64,000 nucleotides of DNA from Takakia lepidozioides (taxonomy: Eukaryota; Streptophyta; Takakiopsida; Takakiales; Takakiaceae), in assembly GCA_030704615.1 (NCBI GenBank), contig CM060734.1, positions 52,032,042 to 52,096,041 on the forward strand, given 5' to 3'. How positions within the stretch are numbered: position 1 is the stretch's first letter; each line of letters starts with the position of its first letter. Positions 56,378-64,000 of this stretch are shown here, piece after piece. The notes under the pieces were generated by a model. That model was given only the letters and a program-made list of their open reading frames with translations. It made no database searches and was not told where the DNA came from. The translations under genes were made by a program, and so were the position numbers.

Positions 56378-56494
56378 CGAGATAGGATGTGTTGGTTCGA
56401 ACACATCACTGGAACCTTCATATGAAGCTAACGCTAACAACACGCCGCATAGGAAGGTTCCAGTAATATCTTCGATCCAACACATCCTATCTCG
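56378..56494. other. Long hairpin, 42-nt arms, miRNA-precursor-like
   Basis: Arm 1 (56378-56419, CGAGATAGGATGTGTTGG to CTGGAACCTTC) and arm 2 (56453-56494) are complementary over 42 positions with about six mismatches and no bulges, around a 33-base loop. An 18-bp perfect outer stem, then a mismatched middle, then a 12-bp inner stem is the shape of a plant miRNA or siRNA precursor. A young foldback element is the alternative. The loop sequence TAACAACACGCCGCA recurs directly downstream near 56505. Confidence 0.45.
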
Positions 56495-57524
56495 CTGACT
56501 TCGGTAACAACACGCCGCAGATGGTGACTCCAACTGGAGGCATAAGAGGACTACGGACCAGAAATTACAGCTGCAGCTTAAGTTCTGATGTCCTGTAGCA
56601 CTTTCACTGGTCACTGGCCACTGGCCTCTTCGTTTCTGCCTTGGTTGGACTTGTAGGCCTTTGGTTCTGGACTCATTTCTGTCCTCTTACTCCTTGGCTC
56701 TGCAGGTCTTCTTGGTTTTCTCTTGTTTCTCTGCCTGGTTTTGGTCTCTGAGGTCATTAGCTCTGAGCTTCGATTTGTTCTTAATGACCTCGGCGCTGCA
56801 GGTGTTCTTTGTTTCCTCCTCCTCCTTCCGCCCCTCCCCCTTCATCTCTCCCTTGCTGGCTCTATTCGGTTATGGAGTAGTTTCGGTTTATGGAGCCAGG
56901 AGTACCTAGTAAGCCTTCACGGCCTAGAGGTGGTTATTTTTTCCACCTGGACTTCCAAATTTTGTAATTTCGGACGTTTTGTCCTTTTGATATAAAGTTT
57001 TTCGAGGCCACCGTCCCTCCTTCATTTTTACTTTTTTAAATGTCAGCTGAAGGTTAAATATTTTCTTCATTATACTTTCAAGTAGAAATTGTGAAACCTT
57101 TTATGGTCGTTCTGGAAAAAGAGACTTATGTTCGACGAAAAACTGGTTTCTGGAGAGTTGAGAGGCAGGGTTGCAGATTTGATCAACTGGAGTTTTCAAA
57201 AAACTGACTTCAGAAGAGGTGTGACATGTTAGCATATTCGACCAATTGCAGAGTGATCAGTGTATCTGACTTGAATCAGAACTAACATCTTCAATTACAT
57301 AATGAACTCAGGAGAGATTGCTTCCGCTCACCAACAAGTAGCACTTCCTTGGCAGCAAACGCTGATATGAACTGCATGGGATTTACCAGGACCATGGCTT
57401 TGTAAGCTTTAAATACATGTATCTACACCGATGCGACGTCACCCATTGGCTCCTTCACTATCCCAGTTTAAAAATTCCTGCTAAACAAGAGTACTGCTAG
57501 AACTTCACATTGACATTTGCTGCG
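56495..57524. other. Intergenic, 3' flank of RMD5
   Basis: Pyrimidine-rich at 56620-56850. No gene recognised. Confidence 0.45.
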
Positions 57525-60500
57525 TCAGAAGTAAATTTGCCGGCATTGAGAAGTCGTACTCTCAGATGGGCAATAAGGGCACTTGAATCTCCGAGAGTTG
57601 CCCTTGGCAAGCTTAAGGATTGATTGCTTGCACAATACATGGCCACAAGGCATCAGCATGGGAGGATTCTCTGCAGTGCTCTGGTCACGTGATACGGGAC
57701 ACGCAAATATGGAATGAAACTGGTACGCTTTGTCTACTTCAATTTCAACTGGTAACTGCTTCATAGTTTGCCATTCCTGCCACCATCAGCCAAAAAATTA
57801 CTTGCATCAGCTTCGTCACCTAATACCCTCCAGCCAAACCTCACATTCAGCTGCCTTAAGCTTGTCTTCAAAAGAGCCAAGAATAAGTGTGCAATCACAA
57901 AGCTAGTTGTGAAGGTGAGAACAGCAGACTCAGAATACACAAAATGTGCATGGGAGTCAGAGTCAGAGCGCACAAAATAGCCAGAGAGGAGACAGAAGAA
58001 AAGGTTTATGACATACCGAGAGAGAGAGAATGTACTCATAAGATGTTGTTTTCCATAGCCTTGTGGCCATAGACCGCACCCAGTTTGGGTGGAACAAAAG
58101 GGAACTTATAATACCTTCGTGAGGGGCTCACTCAGGTAGTGTGACTTACCTTGATAGAGACAATTAGTTCAGGTTTTCCAGATATCCTTTAGAAAGCCCT
58201 TCACACACGCATCAACTTGCGGTGTGTGAGCTGCCCAGCAATTAGACCCCAACAGGCCCAGGGATATAGGCTCAGCCTCCAGTTGGTGAACCGAGAGCAT
58301 AAAACGTTGTTGCCATGCCCTTGTGGTCATAGACCCCGCGCCCAGCTTGGACAGAAACATAGGTAATAGACACTACCTTTGTGAGGGGTTCGCTACAGTA
58401 GTGTGACTTACCTTGATATAAACAATTAGTTCGGGCTTCTCCAGATATCCTCTAGGACACCCTTTACACAAGCATCAATTTGCTGTGTGTGAGCACCCAA
58501 AGTTAGACCACGACAGGGCCAGGGCTTTAGGCTCAGCGTCGAGATGAAAGTAGGTGAACAGAGGTGCAGGAACTGAGAACTCAACAAGATTCACTTCCAA
58601 GGAAAAACATATTCTCTGACCTGCTTCTTGTTTGCCATCACTGTGGCCAGTTTTGTCAATGTTGGGAGAGCTTGCAGTCCAGCTGAAACTGTTACATGTA
58701 GTGGGCTTTCATAGGCCTGGCCTAGAAGGTCGCAACACTCCCTTGTGAACTCAAGGGCAACTGCGTCCCAGTGCGAGGGTGCAAGCAAATCTGAGTAAGG
58801 GGAAGCCTCCAGGTGGCTTGCCCAGAGGAGGCAACCCATCAGCCTTTGTATCTCTGCCAAGTACTGAACTGCAAACGGACCGAAGTAACTCCTTGCATAC
58901 TGGAGTGCCGCTACGCTTCCCGCCTTGTTTAGCACATGCACAAACTGTAGCTGGTGCAGTTGGAACTCTAGCGCTGATCCCTGTTCACTTAACACGTCGC
59001 TAATTTAAAGTTTGCTTTAATGCACAGAAGCATCATGTTAAGTGTATCAGGCATTTATACCACAGGGTTCTGTGAAAGACCTGAAAAGACAAGGGGCATC
59101 GGAGGCAAAAAGGCAAGCTTCTAGGATCATCAATCTAAGATACTAAGATACCCCAAGATACCATAAAATCCAAGAGGGCTTCCTCCCCTGCCAAGTTTGA
59201 AGTTCTTTCAATCATCCATGCTTCCCATTTCTTGCAATAAAAACAAGTGGGGAGCAACTAAGACTCGAAACAATGCCTCTACCCTGATAATGTCAATATG
59301 GCTTTGACATCCAACCCATCAAAATCTATTACAGCAAGGGAGCTACATATACCTTAAGCTCCAATTGATACAACAGCTGCTCAAGGTCAATGGACAAATA
59401 AGGTGTTGATGGCCAACAAACCCATGCATGCACAACGAAACTTGAAACTCAGAGGAAAGACAAATGAAAGTACACCTTCGTTTGCAATGCAAGTCGGTTT
59501 TGCCTTGCCCAATCAAGAGCTGATTGCAAGTTCTTGGAGCGTAATTGCTCCAAAATCTGGTACATTTCATAAAAAGGAGTCTTAAGTTTTGCCCCATTGG
59601 ATTCGTCAGTTTCCTTCACGAAGCAGTCACCAAGATCAAATAGGCCTTGCCGGTAGAAATGCAGAGCAATAATTTGGTTGAGCAGATGACCATCAAATAC
59701 AATCTCTCTGTATGCTTTCGCTATATCTGTAGAGAAGGCTTTGTCCAACATTTTTCCATACTTAATTGCTGCTAGGTTCACCTCCTTCTGAGATACACTG
59801 ACCTGCGATAAAGAGGCTCAAATTAAAAATCCTGTGAGACTGTCACATGAAGCACATTTTCGCTGTCTCTGCTTTGTCCTGTTCGTATTGCACCATACAT
59901 GTTCACATTTGCTCTCACCTAGTGGGCACTTCAATCTTCTAGCTAGTAGCAGTATATGAGTATCAGTGCAAGTGGCAAACAGTCGGACTATGGTTCTCAC
60001 CTTCTGCGAGGAAAATACTCAATCCACTTTTGCAAGCTCCTCATCACACAGAACTGCATACGGACAATTTCTGCGCTAAATGGAACTGCATACTAGAAAT
60101 GTTGTTGGACTGCAGTAGGACACTTAAGAGTAATAGCCTATAGGAGTAACGACAGCTCTTTGCTGCAGTCCTATTTGGATTACCCATTTGTATAAGATAT
60201 GCATGGCTTACAACGAGGATAAGATAGTTTCTAGAACAGGGGACATCGGCACTAGAGAAATGCAAGAACAACCACACATCGCATCGCATAGCATAATACA
60301 GAAGCATTGCTCAACCGTACTTCCGAACCATTCTCAGGGAGTGTCACCCTTGGTGCATAATTAGGGACTCTTGACCGTAGTCAGCATGGTAAAAGATTGG
60401 ACACCAACTTCACTACCCACTCGCACTACAGCAATTCGTTCGCAAAATTTCACCTGATTCAATGCGCCAATCTCCGTCAATTGTCCCTGCAAGCCCGTCA

Positions 60501-60669
60501 ACGAATTGTTCTGACTCGCCATGGACCACTCTGAATGCTCAAGAATCTGCTTTGCAACTAACTCAATTTCATGAAGCAGTTTGTCAATGACATCTTGAGT
60601 CTTCGAGTAGGAGAGTTTCTGCTTTTTAGATACTCGATCAAATGCATCCCGAATAGAAGTTAAATCCAT
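57525..60669 (-). CDS. RMD5: RMD5/RMND5 RING subunit of GID/CTLH E3 ligase, 4 exons, 384 aa
   Basis: RMD5 (GID2) is the RING partner of GID9/MAEA in the CTLH ubiquitin ligase. Minus-strand exons: 60669-60454, 59802-59476, 58980-58621 and 57776-57525; all phase 0, sum 1155 nt. Exon 1: MDLTSIRDAFDRVSKKQKLS coiled-coil start. Exon 2: the LisH/CTLH region (LLNQIIALHFYRQGLFDLGD, FYEMYQILEQLRSKNLQSAL). Exon 3: CRA region (GSALEFQLHQLQFVHVL, AALQYARSYFGPF, EIQRLMGCLLW). Exon 4: WQTMKQLPVEIEV and the degenerate RING (FACPVSRDQ, MLMPCGHVLCKQSI, FKCPYCPSE), ending CRQIYF. Length and ending match plant RMD5. The ATG at 60669 is preferred over one 27 bases upstream because the family starts there. Intron 3 carries two LINE 3' ends. 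The reading frame is intact. Confidence 0.95.
58028..58590 (-). mobile_element. Two tandem LINE 3'-end fragments in RMD5 intron 3
   Basis: Two copies in minus orientation: about 58028-58284 and 58297-58590, each with the end of the ORF (HTPQVDACVKGFLKDIWKT in the first) and the 3' UTR with CACAAGGCTA-like sequence. The first ends in TATGAGTACATT followed by (CT)n. The last 30 bases near the exon may be native intron. Confidence 0.7.
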
Positions 60670-62187
60670 AGCTCCTTTCTCCCAAACTACTTTCAACCCT
60701 ATATCCCTATGAGCCTCTTATCCAAGAAACCCACGAACTCGATGCATCACCAGCGCCTCTTTGCTCATCCAAGAAACCCACAAGCTAGGGCACGGTGCCA
60801 ATCCCTCCTTGCTTTGGGGTTGTAGTGTCTATTTTCGTCCCTGGGCTATATCAAGCACTGCCCTTTGTAAATGACTTCCTTTCTCCGTCGCTGGATTAGG
60901 TCTGGATTACGTAGCATTACGGCCTCCGCTCGGGGCATTTTCGTAATCTGCGCAGGGGCCTATATGCCTCATGGCTCTCAAATGAAAAGGGGTTATTTTT
61001 CCCCCTCCTCAAGAAAGGATAAGCTGTCGCTCCCAGATTTCCTGTGCCTGACTTCCTGTGCCCTTTTTCAAAAGCTTCCTTCTTGTACGCACGTTGAAAC
61101 GTTGAGAGATATGGAAGGATCATGATGGGTTATAGGCTGCCACTCAACAGAAAATATGGAGCTTGGCTGACGGTGATCATAGAGCTCTAATCGGATTACA
61201 CTGGAAACCGAGTGGATTGTGAAGCATCACTTTATATTTGCTCGTGGATGCACCCTGACAAGTTCTTTTGTATGCAAGGCACAGGCATTCAAGAGATGGG
61301 CTAGAATTTGAGTAGTCACAATGAACCGGTTAGAGGCTCATGACCTGCCTCATAACTAATGTCTGCATACAGAGCAACAAAGGTTGCTCTCATGGTGCTT
61401 CCCGCTTCGCCTTCAGCACCCACATGCGCACGGATGGGAGCGTGCTTCGGGGAACTTCTAGTGCGCGCGCAGGGAGGGCCCCTTGCTGTGGACGGGCGGG
61501 AGGCCTCACATCATAGAGCAGAGTAACAGGCCAGGCTATGGAGCTGAAATGGGCATCCGGCTTCTCAATGCCGAGCCCGACGCCCTTGTAAGGGATAGCT
61601 ATTACACATTCCCAGCGCCCCGGGAAAGAGAAGAAAGGAATAGACATGGATATTTCGTGGGTTTGTAACTTGTATGTGAGCCAGGTCCTTGACCCATCCC
61701 TGCAGGACTACCTACACCCCCATGTGTAGGGGGACCACACAGACCTCTACGGCAGGTGAGAGCAATCAATTGTCTGTACACTGATCAAGGGCAGTTTGCC
61801 TTGCAGTTACTGGACTTCTCTGGACTGCATTGTATCTCCAGTTTTTTGTTTTTTTGTTTTTAAATAAAAAAAATGGAATCTCCAGTTGCTTAACGAATGA
61901 CAGTCCTCTCTTTTGTCACGAAAAAACAGCAAAAGCGAAAGCAACAATTCTTTTCTCACTGTTTTCTTATAGTAGGTTGGTTGAGAGGAGGTCTTTTAAG
62001 GGGTCATGCAGGTTATTTGTGTGATGCTCGTAGCTGGGTACAAGGTATAGAGTTCATACTTTGGATATGAAACAATTGTCCTGCGTAGAATGCAGGATCA
62101 TATCTATGGAAGACCTCTAGCATTTCTTTATGGCAAAATTGGCTTAATGCATAGGAATTGACTTGTAGAGCGATAGGAGGTTATTAC
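60670..62187. other. Intergenic, RMD5 promoter side to hAT element
   Basis: No gene supported. The last bases, GTTATTAC (62180-62187), are the candidate 8-bp target duplication of the adjoining hAT element. Confidence 0.45.
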
Positions 62188-64000
62188 CAGTGTTGGGCGG
62201 TTCTTGCCTTTGTGAAGGAACCTTCGGTTCCGATTCCACAAATTTTTGAAGAGACGGTTCTGGATCCGGATCCGGTTATTTTTTATTAAGGCGGTTCCGG
62301 TCCGGTTCAGGTTCTGACTTTTTAACATGGGGGCGGTTCCGGTTACCGGTTAGTTGCTGGAAAAAAAACACCGGTTCCGGTTAGGTTCCGGTTCTTCTTT
62401 AAAAATATTTTTTTTAATTTTTTTATTCTTCTGGAAAATTAGATGAACTGATCTGATTGGTCATACTGAATATTCAGAATTTTCAACTAAAACCAGGGAA
62501 TTTATTAGTAAAACAGAAGTAAATAAACTTAAATGTTTTTTGTGATTGTCTTTTATGGTAAGTTAAATACGCATGGTCTCCATTAAAAACGGAAAACCAG
62601 AGATTTTATAAGTTTTCGTACGGTGTAGCAAAGAACAACTAAAATCTATGGTTACCTTTTATGGTGCAGCAAAAGCACAACTAAAAAAAACTACATAAAT
62701 TTTTGTTTTTGGGATGATGCTTTGTCGATATAGCATACAACAAACTAAGTACACGGATGTCACTGAAATTTTCAATAAAAATGACAAATAAACAAACTCC
62801 AATCAAAGGAGTATAGTGTAATATGTTGAACAATAATTTGTCTCTAAGACAAATCATTCTACCTCAAAGAGGTTTGTCTCTGCAATCAAGTCCTCATTCT
62901 CATCTAAGAGGACTTCTTCCCTATCCAAAAACTCTTTCATGGAAGTACTAAAGCAACCAACTCTAGCATCATTTGGCCAATTCTTGACTACACTCACAAT
63001 CATATCAAGGTTTTCAATATTTAACCTGCACCGTCTGACACCTGCAATACTAAAAACCCTCTCGGCTTCAATCTGAGATCCAACTATGCCCAAGATTAGC
63101 CATGCCAAAAATCCCACATACGGAAAGAGAGACTCGTGTTCTTTCCACCATTTCAAAGGAGCCACACACTCACCTTCAATTATCTTCGTCCTTCTGAAAT
63201 GTGATAGTTGTTCTCTCACTACTGTCAATGTCATGTCTTCATTGTGGTCATGCACACCAAATAAGGACATCTCGTCCATTGTGGAAGTGGGCTGTGATTG
63301 GGCCGGAGTATCCGGATGTAAGACCTTGAAACATTTTACTAAAAGAGGCTCTAACACCATGCTATCATATTGGGACACAATATGCAAAGCACGCTCTTTG
63401 CCCACATATTGTGATACCAATGACAACCCCTTGTAACGTGGGTCAAGCATAAGCGCGAGCATATTGTGAGCTTTGCGCGATTGAAACCCTTCAAAAAAAA
63501 TAAAAAATGGTTCCAAGACATATACCACCTCTCGAATCATCCGCCATTCCAACAATGTCAACTCTGTTGAGAAATCCCTCATGCAATGATCCACAGTTGC
63601 AGCCCTGGGAGCACTACATCCTCGCATGCGAATTGTTGTGCAATGGCTGCATTAAGAGCATCGGACAACAGCCAAAATCCCCCAGATTGATTCATAATGC
63701 ACTCATGAACCACAGGCCCTAGAACTATAGAAATTGATTGGGCAATGGTCCACACTTGTGGACTTGGTATGCGAGACTGCAGTGCCAATGAGGTTTGCCT
63801 AGAGTAACAAGTGATTATGGCTTGCCTAAACTCCAAAGTCTCTTGGAAGATGATCACCTTGGAAGCAAACCGTGTCTTCACCGGAGTCTTCAATTTGGGG
63901 GATGAATGTCGCTGTCCACACATGCCTTTGCCCATTCTTGTCTCCCTTTGTCATTTTTTTTTGTCCAAGTAATGGTTTTTTGCAACTCTGATTGGGCATT
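62188..64000 (-). mobile_element. hAT transposon, left end and transposase; runs off window
   Basis: The terminus CAGTGTTGGGCGGTTCTTGC at 62188 is followed by a subterminal zone (62200-62400) dense in GGTTCCGG/CCGGTTCC words, then AT-rich DNA and a hAT transposase on the minus strand that continues beyond 64000. The second terminus is outside the window. Fragments of related ends are at 8885-9080 and 10125-10356. Confidence 0.75.
62854..63935 (-). pseudogene. hAT transposase C-terminal two-thirds, one frameshift
   Basis: The upstream part (63935 to about 63600) reads KTPVKTRFASKVIIFQETLE and GPVVHECIMNQSGGFWLLSD. A one-base shift near 63610 leads to the second part (63627-62854): LSLVSQYVGKERALHIVSQY, PLKWWKEHESLFPYVGFLAW and SQIEAERVFSIAGVRRCRL. 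This is the hAT C-terminal dimerisation domain with its P..WW....FP...LA and S...ER.FS..G signature. The BED finger and the first catalytic Asp lie outside the window. The shift probably inactivates it unless it is a sequence error. Confidence 0.8.

Overview
This is nuclear DNA of a streptophyte. The supported host genes have short GT-AG exons and plant-type products, one promoter carries TTTAGGG telo-box repeats, and B3-domain fragments are present. The mix of eukaryotic TnpB-like (Fanzor) genes, a retrotransposon with its own DNA methyltransferase and a squalene-hopene-cyclase fragment fits a charophyte alga (Chara-like) or a seed-free land plant better than a flowering plant. That placement is inference. 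Most of the window is transposon-derived.

Host genes. Four genes can be read from start to stop codon by joining exons: a WDR82/Swd2 WD40 protein (3869-7240, +, 10 exons, 321 aa); a small plastid-type single-membrane-span protein (17194-17886, +, 3 exons, 141 aa); the meiotic recombination factor HOP2 (22148-19598, -, 6 exons, 224 aa); and an RMD5/RMND5 subunit of the GID/CTLH ubiquitin ligase (60669-57525, -, 4 exons, 384 aa). Short LINE 3' ends sit in introns of HOP2 and RMD5.

Mobile DNA, left to right: an unidentified zinc-finger-like ORF in GGTCTGCT-rich DNA (0.4-3.4 kb); a piggyBac-like MITE with TTAA ends (7.8-8.7 kb); hAT terminal fragments; an inverted LTR pair around an inverted B3-domain duplication (10.5-13.2 kb); a LINE fragment (14.4-15.4 kb); a complete 7.5-kb PIF/Harbinger element with TIRs, TSD and two decayed genes (23083-30583); and a large palindrome (31573-54400) whose arms each carry a decayed Fanzor gene. 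The palindrome spacer holds a decayed ParB-like gene, and its left arm is interrupted by a young 12-kb Ty3/gypsy retrotransposon (35018-46986). A hAT element runs off the right edge.

The retrotransposon is the most striking object. Its order is gag, protease, a DNMT3-like cytosine methyltransferase, an amber codon in a TMV-type readthrough context, RT, RNase H, integrase and a terminal PHD finger. A 13-nt primer-binding site directly after the LTR is complementary to the LTR itself, as in Tf1 self-priming. An antisense squalene-hopene-cyclase fragment lies in its long leader. Its ends are circularly permuted: it looks like a two-LTR circle opened at a 10-bp palindrome inside one LTR and inserted with a 4-bp target duplication, and the other palindrome arm preserves the empty site. 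These pieces suggest an element that primes its own cDNA, makes a DNA methyltransferase and reads chromatin through a PHD finger. Two one-base losses in gag mean this copy may not be autonomous.
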